A stretch of 64,000 nt of DNA, taken from the NCBI RefSeq assembly GCF_023333585.1, contig NZ_JAIQZN010000003.1, forward strand, positions 68,954-132,953, written 5' to 3'. The notes below the pieces were generated by a model that worked only from the letters and a program-made list of their open reading frames with translations, was not told the DNA's origin and did not search any database. The position numbers were made by a program, and so were the translations under genes. Of this stretch, positions 18,148 to 25,846 are shown in pieces. Source of the stretch: Argonema antarcticum A004/B2. GTDB lineage: Bacteria > Cyanobacteriota > Cyanobacteriia > Cyanobacteriales > Aerosakkonemataceae. The stretch's first letter is position 1; each line of letters opens with the position of its first letter.

Positions 18148-18779
18148 AATATATCCACAAGGGTGAAGAACCAGAAATGTTTGCCGTATGGAAAAGGTTA
18201 CAAAACGAAGATTGGACACCCAATTGGGATGCCCTTCGTTCACCAGAAAAACCAGTTCTGAATGATGCTTTACTGCGCGAACAAGGTTATATTTGTTGTT
18301 ACTGTGGAATGGAAATTAGTAAAAAAAATAGTCATATTGAACATTTCAAACCTCGTAGCATTTATCCACATTTAGAGTTGGAATACACAAATTTATTAGT
18401 TTCATGTCAAAGAAAACGTACTTCCCCCGAACATTGTGGTTATAAGAAAGATGATTGGTACGATGAACAACTTATGGTTTCGCCGCTAGAGGCGAACTGT
18501 GCTGATTTTTTTAGCTATACTGAGTCTGGAAAAATTCAGGCGACAGATGATCCAAATAAGCAAGCTGCTGCTGCAACCACTATTGCTCAACTTGGACTTA
18601 ATATTAATAAATTAATAGATCTGCGGCAAGTGGCAATTGAGGAAATATTGGAAGGTATTGATGAATTGACGAAAGAGGAGATACAAAAGCTAATAGAGGA
18701 TTATGAAAAACCCGATGGGGATGGTAAATATTCGCCGTTTTGTGCTGCGATCATCTATAGGCTTAAGCAATATATTTAA
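18144..18779 (+). CDS. ptuB: Septu-like HNH endonuclease (PtuB family)
   Basis: A 211-aa HNH nuclease of the PtuB/TIGR02646 type. The N-terminus MKYIHKGEEP, a zinc pair CCYC (51-54), the catalytic-like HIEHFKPRS (64-72), and the later VSCQRKR and HCGYKK Cys/His cluster are typical. It presumably cleaves DNA when released or activated by the ATPase during phage infection. The GTG start overlaps the ptuA stop by four bases. The 3' end overlaps the convergent Dam gene by 17 bases. All key residues of the HNH module appear intact. Confidence 0.85.
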   Translation: MKYIHKGEEPEMFAVWKRLQNEDWTPNWDALRSPEKPVLNDALLREQGYICCYCGMEISKKNSHIEHFKPRSIYPHLELEYTNLLVSCQRKRTSPEHCGYKKDDWYDEQLMVSPLEANCADFFSYTESGKIQATDDPNKQAAAATTIAQLGLNINKLIDLRQVAIEEILEGIDELTKEEIQKLIEDYEKPDGDGKYSPFCAAIIYRLKQYI

Positions 18780-19605
18780 TCAGTACTTCAGCAATTTTCC
18801 CTCGCTTCTTACTATTCGAGTTAATCGCCCTTGCTGCTGATATATTGTGAATATCAAAATCATTATACAATTCTCGAATAAAATTACAATCAGAATTAGA
18901 CAGCATCACCTTTACCCCACGCCTAGCAAGTTCGGCAAATACATCTCTTAACCTAATTTGATCATCTTTACTAAACGAATAACGACTGTATCCTGTAAAG
19001 TTGCTGGTATCACTTAGAGGATAGTAAGGCGGATCGAAGTAGACAAAATATTCGCTAGTCTTAACATAATCTAAAACTGCTTCAAAACCTCTTTCTGCAA
19101 TCTCAATAGATTGCAGTGCTTCCGATACTGAATAAAGTAAATCTGCATTACAAATTTTAGGATTTTTGTATTTACCTACGGGAACGTTAAATTCACCTTT
19201 GGGATTTACTCTATAAAGACCATTAAAACAAGTTCTATTTAGATAAATAAACCGCGCCGCTGCTTCTAAGCCATTAAAGTTGTGGCAATTTCGCAGATCA
19301 TAATAGTAATATTGATTATGTTTTTCTTGATGAACTTCCAAAAGCTTAATCAATTCCTCAACATCATCTCTAACACAGCAATAAGTATTAATTAAATCTG
19401 CATTAATATCGGTCAAAACTGCCTTGAAAGGCGGTCGAGTTTGCAAAAGATGAAAAAATACAGACCCACCACCCAAAAATGGTTCATAATAGTTGTTAAA
19501 TTCCTGGGGAAAAAACTTCTCATATTGGGGAATCAGCTTACTCTTACCACCAGCCCATTTTAGAAATGGTCGGGGAGAAACTTTTTCTTTTGCAGCAGTG
19601 GACAT
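18763..19605 (-). CDS. DNA adenine methylase, D12 class (Dam-like)
   Basis: N6-adenine DNA methyltransferase, 280 aa. N-terminal FLKWAGGKSKLI (14-25), the SAM-binding motif EPFLGGGSVFF (41-51) and the catalytic DPPY (191-194) are all present in alpha-class order. Dam-type enzymes methylate GATC, and cyanobacteria commonly carry a solitary GATC methylase. GATC lies at the centre of the abundant HIP1 octamer here, so the target is plausible but not shown. It converges with ptuB (17-bp overlap). It could be a housekeeping methylase, part of the defence cluster, or an orphan of a restriction system; no cognate restriction gene other than ptuB is visible. Confidence 0.9.
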   Translation of the reverse strand: MSTAAKEKVSPRPFLKWAGGKSKLIPQYEKFFPQEFNNYYEPFLGGGSVFFHLLQTRPPFKAVLTDINADLINTYCCVRDDVEELIKLLEVHQEKHNQYYYYDLRNCHNFNGLEAAARFIYLNRTCFNGLYRVNPKGEFNVPVGKYKNPKICNADLLYSVSEALQSIEIAERGFEAVLDYVKTSEYFVYFDPPYYPLSDTSNFTGYSRYSFSKDDQIRLRDVFAELARRGVKVMLSNSDCNFIRELYNDFDIHNISAARAINSNSKKRGKIAEVLIKYIA

Positions 19606-19662
19606 TTATCTAAAATATGTAAAAAGCGTAGTGCGTTTAATTATATAATTAAACGCACCCTA

Positions 19663-21105
19663 CTATTTAAATAATTTTCTCAGCACCACGAGGATACCCC
19701 ATATTAACGCACCCAATGCGAAACCAAAAATAATACTCCAGAAAATCGACCACACAAAGGGATGAATTGGTAGAGAAGGATCGATTTTCCATTTTATCGG
19801 AACAGTTGTAGTAAGTGCGTAGCTGGTACAAAATATACCGCCAGCAGCTATAGCAGTACCAACGAAGAAGATGATATCTTGTAATTTGCGATCGCGCCTA
19901 TTCTCATCATCCTGCCATTTTCTGTCACTTTCCACCTGTTCGATTTGCACCATTCCTCGAATTGTCGATATCATTTCTCGGAATAGTTCTTGACTGGGAA
20001 ACAGATAACCTAAATCTGCTTTTATTTGCTGCTGATATTTATTTTCAGCTAAATCGAGAAACTTTTGCCAAAATTCTAAGTTATCCCCTTCTAAGCTCAA
20101 ACTTTGAATTCCCGTTAAAGCTTCTCCATAGTTTTCCGCATTATTTACTATAGTATTGTGATATTCTCGCAAGTTTCGCAGACATCCCGTGTATTGAAAA
20201 ACTTTTGTCCTGATTCGGGCTAGTAATTCCTTTAATTGCCTTAATCTATTTTCCGGATCTGGTTCTTTTTCTATTTGGGCAAATGCCGGAATCTCAGTTT
20301 CGATTTCGCTGGCGATGCGTTGCCCTTCGCGATACCATTCCCGCGATTTTTGATAAGCAAATACTATTTTAGCACGAGAACACAGCAGATTGAGTAAATA
20401 ATAGTTAAAATTTGTTGTTGCCAGTTTCAACGTATCGGGATGGCTTTTCAACCATACTAAAACGTGACAGCGTTGGGCGGGATTTATATTGCGATTATCA
20501 TATTCAAAAATCGGGCTACCAAATAGCGTTCCTTCCGCGATCAATTTGGGTGCAGATGGCATTTTATCTGGCAAAAAAGCTTTCAGACACTCATCGGCAA
20601 GATTACGATAACCATCATACACTACTGGCTCTGCATAAAGCAAGATAGTTTGACCGAGAGATGCTTGGATTTGATTCGGTAACAAGCAACCATTGGGATT
20701 TAATTGTTTCAGTTTATCTAATGTAACTGTCAGGTTTTGATAAGAGAGAGTTAAGTCAGCAGCATAGGTATCGTGAATGCGTAAAGGAAGGATAGAACCG
20801 TTAAGAATTAGGTTATGGGGTAGAGAGATTGCCTGAAATGGCAAGGTATTGCTATCTGGCGTTAGTACTTGGTAATTACTTTGTCCGGTTTCTTGTTTGT
20901 AAATGCCATTTTCGTAGCAAATCAGATGATTTCTTATTGATTCTAATTCGGTAATTTTTAATTGTTTTCCGATATTATCGGCTAGATTATCCCACAATTG
21001 GGACACATTTTGAGCGGTTGATTGAAAACCTAAATCGAAATCATCGCGCAGATGAAAAGGATAAAGGGTAACGCTAGGATTTCTGATTTTATTTTCTTCG
21101 TTCAT
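19663..21105 (-). CDS. Two-TM C-terminally anchored protein, unknown function
   Basis: A 480-aa protein I do not recognise. The N-terminal ~230 residues form a globular-looking domain (AISLPHNLILNGSILPLRIHDTY, then VLVWLKSHPDTLKLATTNFNYYLL). Residues 270-400 are helical and charged, with Trp/Arg-rich segments (ESDRKWQDDENRRDRKLQD). Two hydrophobic spans close the protein (IIFFVGTAIAAGGIFCTSYAL and WSIFWSIIFGFALGALIWGI), ending in LRKLFK. It sits between the TPR-CHAT protease and the Dam gene on the same strand, separated from the protease by ~520 bp of repeats. A membrane effector acted on by the protease is possible but purely inferred. Confidence 0.75.
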   Translation of the reverse strand: MNEENKIRNPSVTLYPFHLRDDFDLGFQSTAQNVSQLWDNLADNIGKQLKITELESIRNHLICYENGIYKQETGQSNYQVLTPDSNTLPFQAISLPHNLILNGSILPLRIHDTYAADLTLSYQNLTVTLDKLKQLNPNGCLLPNQIQASLGQTILLYAEPVVYDGYRNLADECLKAFLPDKMPSAPKLIAEGTLFGSPIFEYDNRNINPAQRCHVLVWLKSHPDTLKLATTNFNYYLLNLLCSRAKIVFAYQKSREWYREGQRIASEIETEIPAFAQIEKEPDPENRLRQLKELLARIRTKVFQYTGCLRNLREYHNTIVNNAENYGEALTGIQSLSLEGDNLEFWQKFLDLAENKYQQQIKADLGYLFPSQELFREMISTIRGMVQIEQVESDRKWQDDENRRDRKLQDIIFFVGTAIAAGGIFCTSYALTTTVPIKWKIDPSLPIHPFVWSIFWSIIFGFALGALIWGILVVLRKLFK

Positions 21106-21625
21106 ATTATCTCCTAGTTGTGAATAAAGGCCGCCGGAGATTGAAATCCCTGGCTAATAGCGAAAGCCCGCCTGCGAATCAATTCGCAGGCTAATAGCGA
21201 AAGTCCTCTCAAGAGGACTGAAAGAAAATTTAATACCAGCCCGCCTGGAAATTTGGTAAATAACCAAGCCCGCCTGCGAATCAATTCGCAGGCTAATAGC
21301 GAAAGTCCTCTCAAGAGGACTGAAAGAAATTTAAATTTTGATGGCGGTATAATATTCATTTTCAGGTAATATCCAACGAAGATAATCAACGGATACAGGT
21401 TATTTTTATAACAAATAATAGACACATCGCCCAAATCAATTATCCCATCTGTGTTCATCTGTGTTCATCTGTGGTTTAATTACCTAAAATTGGTCTTTTA
21501 CCAAAAATCTAATCCCACTCTTTATCTTCAGTCCACTTCAGTGGACTTTCGCTATTAGCCTGCGAATTGATTCGCAGGCGGGCTTGGTTATTTACCAAAT
21601 TTCCAGGCAGGTTTTGCTATATTAC
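21106..21625. repeat. Inverted REP-type repeat cluster
   Basis: The 520-bp spacer holds multiple copies of palindromic units: GCCTGCGAATCAATTCGCAG (near 21170 and 21272; inverted near 21558) and GTCCTCTCAAGAGGAC. A ~75-bp block containing GGAAATTTGGTAAATAACCA (21249-21320) recurs in inverted orientation at 21545-21610, making a large hairpin of ~280-bp spacing. A fragment of the TCTGTGTTCA repeat is at 21449. An open frame across the repeats is judged spurious. Confidence 0.8.
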
Positions 21626-24451
21626 CTAATTCTTATCCTTCGTTCCCGATGAAGAAGAAGGCGGAGGCGAACCTAATCTCGTCCTATTTTCCAACAATCT
21701 ATCATTAAATTCCCTCGCCACTTCCTCATCGGGTTTACTCTCCGTTCCTCCTGCACCCATTTGGCAAAGTTTGTTATTTATACCCTTTTCAATTCCGAGT
21801 TTATCTTTGCACCACGCTTCTATTCTTTTTGCGATTTCTTGGGCGCTATCCGCAGGTTCTGCTTTAAGTTCTTCCATAAATTCTAGATAGTTGGAAAATA
21901 CATTAGATGTTTCCAATAATTTGAAAAAGGCGTCGATAATTTCTTGCGGTGTGCTTTCTGGCGAAAATGGCATAGTTAACTCCTGTTGCTCAATCTTTTG
22001 TGTGTTTAAAGATAAACTTTCGGTTTCACCAATTAAGGTAAAAGCGGCCCAATCTCCGGGACTATCCAGTCCCTCTTCTGCTTTCGTAGTTAGCATAGCA
22101 TATCGCAAAGCGGCGGCTCGATCCATGCCGCGTTCCAAATTTTGATAGAATTCAGTCATCAGTAATTTGGCGGAAAGTGCGCCCATATTCCACAGGGAAA
22201 CGATGACGCTGGGAACGCCTGCGAGGATGAAGCAACGGGAAAGTCCGATGATCCCATCTCCGGTTATTTTACCTTTTCCGGTACTGCAAGCACTCAAAAC
22301 TACGATTTCGGAATTGAGTTTTAAGGCGAGAATATCAATTGCCCTAATTGCACCATCATCGGTAGCCGAATTGGGTGCTAAAATTATCGCCCCGGGTATG
22401 CCGGAATCTCCGAAATCATCTAAGAGTCCGTGGGCGGAAATATGGGCGATTCGCACGCCTAAAATGCGATCCATAATTACCGCTTTTGTTGCTTTTTCCC
22501 CGGTAATTGCTTCCGTTTCCAAAAGGGCAGCAATTGTTTGTGCTGCTTCTTTTGCTGCGGGAATGGGTTTGAGATTATAGGGTTCTTGGCTGAATTTTGA
22601 AGCAATAAGTGGGTCGCCTACTACTAACGCTGCTTGGTTTAATCCGCGAATATTTTGGTGGTGCTGATGGGTGAGGTCTAATATTTGGATGGAAGGGGCG
22701 GTGAGGATGGTATGATTTTCAATTAAGTAGCTGCCATCTGCGGGGTTTTGTAGGGCGGGAAAGGGAACTAGAAATAAGTTGTAATGGGGGATAAAGATAA
22801 CTTTGGCGTTGGGGTGTTTGGGTAGTAAGTCGGCGATGGGGGAAATGAGGATTTCATAGAGGAGTTGTAATAAGGGATATCGCCCTTGGTTGTCGCGTTT
22901 AAATTCGGTTTCGAGTTTAATTTTCTGTTCCTCTGCATCTTTTTCTTCTATGCCAATGGAAACGCGAGATTTGAGGATGATTGATTCTAAGTTGGCGAGG
23001 GTTTGGTTTAGTTGCTGGAGGGGTTGGAGGTTGGCGCGACGAAAGGCGATTTCTCCGTTGGGTAGAATTACCCAAATGTAAATGTCTTCAATCAGGATCG
23101 AATATTCGATGATGGTGGCTTTTTGGGATTGGGCAATTTGTTGAATTTGGGCAGAGGATAGATTAACGTTAGCTTGTAGGGGCGGGTTTTGTTGGGAAGT
23201 TATCTGTTCTTGCTTAATATCTTCTGCTAAACCCGCCCCTACATTTGTTGTGAATAAGGTTTTTGTTAATAATTCCACGAAGGCGCGGGTACGTCCCCTT
23301 TCGGATATTTCTAAGGCGGTATCAAATTTATTTTGGGCGACTAAGACTTCTTGCAATAGTTGATAGGTATTTATATAAATTTCAAAGATAGAAACTTTAT
23401 GATCATAATTGGGTAATTCAGATCGCAGTGTTTCCCGAATCTGCATAGCAGCATAAAGTGTTTCTTCGGCTTTTGCAATTTGGTTAGTTCTGAGGAAAGC
23501 AAGTCCTAGATTGTTTAAAGATGAGGATTCACCTTGGCGATCTCTCATTTCCCTTGCAATATCTTGATACTGCTGATGATATTTGATCCCTTTTTCGTAT
23601 TCCCCCAAAGAATGATAAGCATTTCCCAAATTCCCAAGAGAATTAGCTTGACCTTGACGATATCCTGTTTCCCGTGCAATTGCCAATTGGTGATGATAAT
23701 ATTCGCTCCCTCTTTGGTATTCCCCCAAGCCACAATAAGTATTTCCCAAATTCCCCAGAGAATTAGTTTCCAATTGACGATCTCCGATCTCCCTTGCAAT
23801 TGTTAGTTGTTGCTGATTATATTTGATCGCTTTTTGGTATTGCCTCAAAAAAAAATAGTTATTGCCCAAATTCCCCAAAGACGCAGCTTCCCATTGGCGA
23901 TTTCCGATTTCTCGTGCAATTGTCAAACACTGCTGATGGTAATTGATCGCTAGTTTATATTCCCCCAAGGAATTGTAAGCAATTCCCAAATTTCCCAGAG
24001 AAATTGCTTCCCCAGGGCGATTTCCGATTTTTCGTGCGATTGCGAGTAACTGTTGATGGTAATTGATTGCTAGTTGGTATTGCCCCAAGGAACAGTAAGC
24101 AGAACCTAAATTTCCCAGAGAAAAGGCTTCGCCTTGACGATTTCTAATTTCCCGTGCAATTGTCAAACACTGCTGATGGTAATCAATCGCTATTTGGAAT
24201 TCTCCCAAGGAATAGTAGGCATTTCCCAAATCGCCTAGAGAAAAGGCTTCGCCTTGACGATTTCCAATTTTTCGATAAATAGTTAATGCCTGTTGTAAAG
24301 ACTCCAAAGCGTCGTTAAATAGACTTTTATTACACTGCTCAATTCCAAGATTCAACAATCTATCTGCTTTTGCTTTTAAGGTAATCCCTGCTAAGTATTT
24401 TCTATACACTCCAAGCAGCTTTTCTGCCATATTCCTCAACCAATTAAACAT
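21626..24451 (-). CDS. TPR-CHAT caspase-like protease
   Basis: 941 aa. Residues ~30-350 are eight tandem 40-residue TPR units of the NLGNAYxSLGEYxxAIxYHQQ type, near-identical enough to show as a 120-bp DNA repeat. Residues ~590-820 are a CHAT domain with the catalytic His (ISAHG, His674) and Cys (LSACSTG, Cys722), so peptidase activity is likely. A ~110-residue C-terminal tail (ends SPPPSSSSGTKDKN) has no recognised domain. CHAT-TPR proteins act in bacterial immunity and programmed death in several studied systems. A 59-residue ORF upstream overlaps the start by 8 bases and resembles the N-terminus seen in longer relatives. The target is unknown. Confidence 0.9.
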   Translation of the reverse strand: MFNWLRNMAEKLLGVYRKYLAGITLKAKADRLLNLGIEQCNKSLFNDALESLQQALTIYRKIGNRQGEAFSLGDLGNAYYSLGEFQIAIDYHQQCLTIAREIRNRQGEAFSLGNLGSAYCSLGQYQLAINYHQQLLAIARKIGNRPGEAISLGNLGIAYNSLGEYKLAINYHQQCLTIAREIGNRQWEAASLGNLGNNYFFLRQYQKAIKYNQQQLTIAREIGDRQLETNSLGNLGNTYCGLGEYQRGSEYYHHQLAIARETGYRQGQANSLGNLGNAYHSLGEYEKGIKYHQQYQDIAREMRDRQGESSSLNNLGLAFLRTNQIAKAEETLYAAMQIRETLRSELPNYDHKVSIFEIYINTYQLLQEVLVAQNKFDTALEISERGRTRAFVELLTKTLFTTNVGAGLAEDIKQEQITSQQNPPLQANVNLSSAQIQQIAQSQKATIIEYSILIEDIYIWVILPNGEIAFRRANLQPLQQLNQTLANLESIILKSRVSIGIEEKDAEEQKIKLETEFKRDNQGRYPLLQLLYEILISPIADLLPKHPNAKVIFIPHYNLFLVPFPALQNPADGSYLIENHTILTAPSIQILDLTHQHHQNIRGLNQAALVVGDPLIASKFSQEPYNLKPIPAAKEAAQTIAALLETEAITGEKATKAVIMDRILGVRIAHISAHGLLDDFGDSGIPGAIILAPNSATDDGAIRAIDILALKLNSEIVVLSACSTGKGKITGDGIIGLSRCFILAGVPSVIVSLWNMGALSAKLLMTEFYQNLERGMDRAAALRYAMLTTKAEEGLDSPGDWAAFTLIGETESLSLNTQKIEQQELTMPFSPESTPQEIIDAFFKLLETSNVFSNYLEFMEELKAEPADSAQEIAKRIEAWCKDKLGIEKGINNKLCQMGAGGTESKPDEEVAREFNDRLLENRTRLGSPPPSSSSGTKDKN

Positions 24452-24623
24452 TATTTAAACTCCCTTCCCTTCTCAAATTATCAGCCACTTCTAACATTGT
24501 CTGCACCAAACCGGCATCCTGCAAATCTGGGTGTGCCAGCAAAATTTCTGCTTCTTCGCCGCTAGGACAATTTAGCAGTGCTTCAATTAGCTGATGATAG
24601 GCGTTTTGGCGTTCTTCGTTCAT
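24444..24623 (-). CDS. Short ORF resembling the split-off N-terminus of CHAT proteins, 59 aa
   Basis: ATG at 24623, stop at 24444, reading MNEERQNAYHQLIEALLNCP, SGEEAEILLAHPDLQDAGLV and QTMLEVADNLRREG. This MNEER...CPSGEE...DAGLVQTM pattern is what I recall at the N-terminus of many cyanobacterial TPR-CHAT proteins. Here it stops just after the CHAT gene has begun in another frame (ATGTTTAA overlap of 8 bases), consistent with translational coupling or with a frameshift that split one gene. Either a small separate protein or a remnant is possible. Confidence 0.65.
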   Translation of the reverse strand: MNEERQNAYHQLIEALLNCPSGEEAEILLAHPDLQDAGLVQTMLEVADNLRREGSLNNV

Positions 24624-24637
24624 GGTTGGCGTTGGGT

Positions 24638-25085
24638 GGGAGAGGTATGTTGTTGGGCTTTAGCGCTCTTATTTAGGTACGTTGTTGGGCTTTAGCCCTC
24701 TTAATTTAGGTATGTTGCGCTTTTAAGAGTATATGTTGTGACACTTCAGGGCTTTTAAGAGGGCTGAAGCCCAACAACGTACCTTCGGTAAGCTTTCCCA
24801 GACTTCTCCCCACTCTGCTAAGTCAATGATGACTGCTGTTTTTTCTCCCGTATCGTCTACTACGAATTGGATGCCTTTCATCGCAGTTATGCTCTGTTTA
24901 AAAGTCATATTAATAATCCTAACGCCCCTACAGTTGGTTTGGGTGAAGGTACGTTGTTGGGCCTAAGTACCTGGATGAGAGAGGTACGTTGTTGGGCTTG
25001 GGCGCTATTGGGGCTAAAGCCCAACAACGTACCTAAAGGCTTGGGCGCTATGGGGGCTAAAGCCCAACAACGTACCTAAAGGCAA
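24638..25085. repeat. REP cluster, ACGTTGTTGGGC family
   Basis: About seven copies of a palindromic unit whose core is GGTACGTTGTTGGGCTTTAG, in both orientations (near 24643, 24673, 24764, 24949, 24979, 25012 and 25055). Many are paired head-to-head as hairpins around AGCGC or GGGGCTAAAGCCC. They surround and interrupt the antitoxin remnant. Confidence 0.8.
24723..24908 (-). pseudogene. Truncated antitoxin-like gene
   Basis: The first ~42 residues (MTFKQSITAMKGIQFVVDDT, GEKTAVIIDLAEWGEVWE) resemble the N-terminus of a small cyanobacterial antitoxin-like family with the pattern ITAxKGIQFVVDxxGEKTAVxIDL. After residue ~42 the frame runs into a REP unit (VRCWASALLKAL) and stops. The usual C-terminal half, which would bind a toxin, is missing, and no toxin gene follows. 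I read it as a gene broken by REP insertion; a functional short DNA-binding domain cannot be excluded. Confidence 0.55.
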
Positions 25086-25161
25086 GGTCGATCGACTTGC
25101 CGAACTACTCCACAAATGCTACGAGTTAAGATGCAGTCGCTCTTAACTCCTCTAAAGACAG

Positions 25162-25368
25162 ATGTTTGAAGGATTTTGGCTTAATATTTCGCGTTACTTC
25201 AGCTACTTTATTACGATCACGCTGGGGGTATTATTCTTTGCTTTTGGGTGGTTAGTACCGCTTTTCAAGCGTCCGGTAACCGCGATCGCACTGGTGGGTT
25301 TTTTCGTCGCCAGCTTAATTTTTGTTGCCCTCACCCTAAAGGCGATGCTGGGCTTGAGTCCCGTTTAG
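25162..25368 (+). CDS. DUF751 (Ycf33-like) small membrane protein
   Basis: A 68-residue protein with two predicted membrane spans (ITITLGVLFFAFGWLVPLF and AIALVGFFVASLIFVALTL). The sequence FEGFWxNxSRYxxYFxTxxLG is typical of DUF751, related to plastid Ycf33. Its function is unknown. It lies 52 bp upstream of rbfA on the same strand, an arrangement I recall from other cyanobacteria, so the two are probably co-transcribed. Confidence 0.87.
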   Translation: MFEGFWLNISRYFSYFITITLGVLFFAFGWLVPLFKRPVTAIALVGFFVASLIFVALTLKAMLGLSPV

Positions 25369-25420
25369 GTACGATGGTTAGAGGCATTGCTCATACTGCC
25401 TCAAAAGGCAGCTGTTTATT

Positions 25421-25843
25421 ATGGCTACAGATCGTCGCGTCTCTCGCGTTGCGGCACTAATTCAACGCGAAGTCAGCCAATTGCTCCAAAACGGCATCAA
25501 AGATGACCGGGTAGGCTCAGGTATGGTCAGCGTCACCGATGTGAATGTTTCTGGCGACCTTCAGCACGCCAAGATATTCGTCAGTATCTACGGCACGCCT
25601 GAAGCAAAGGCGGAAACGATGGCGGGGTTAAAAGCGGCGACTGGTTATGTGCGTCGGGAAATCGGTCAACGGGTACGTCTGCGCCGGACGCCAGAGGTGG
25701 TGTTTATGGAAGATAAATCCCTGGAACGAGGCGATCGCATTATCACCCTCCTGAACCAAATTAACCAAGACCGTCGTGATGACAATGCGATCGAGGAGGA
25801 TAATGAGAAGGACTACGCAGTCTCGGCGGAAGAAGAGGACTAA
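25421..25843 (+). CDS. rbfA: Ribosome-binding factor A
   Basis: RbfA, 140 aa, assists maturation of the 30S subunit by binding 16S rRNA near helix 1, and is needed in the cold. The N-terminus [19 protein letters not shown], the KH-like core ([20 protein letters not shown]) and the [16 protein letters not shown] motif are clear. The C-terminal tail is acidic, ending AEEED. The downstream GH3 gene begins 3 bases after the stop, so the genes form an operon with DUF751. Confidence 0.96.
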   Translation: MATDRRVSRVAALIQREVSQLLQNGIKDDRVGSGMVSVTDVNVSGDLQHAKIFVSIYGTPEAKAETMAGLKAATGYVRREIGQRVRLRRTPEVVFMEDKSLERGDRIITLLNQINQDRRDDNAIEEDNEKDYAVSAEEED

Positions 25844-25846
25844 AGA

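Noticed and set aside
16825-18779. Retron with PtuAB effectors
   Set aside because: No reverse transcriptase or msr/msd-like region is seen nearby.
21114-21458. 114-codon open frame on the minus strand
   Set aside because: It is made of REP repeat copies (two identical LLRGLSLLACELIRRRA blocks) and shows no protein-like composition.
23480-24330. Non-coding tandem repeat of ~120 bp
   Set aside because: It is the DNA image of the 40-residue TPR units of the CHAT protein.
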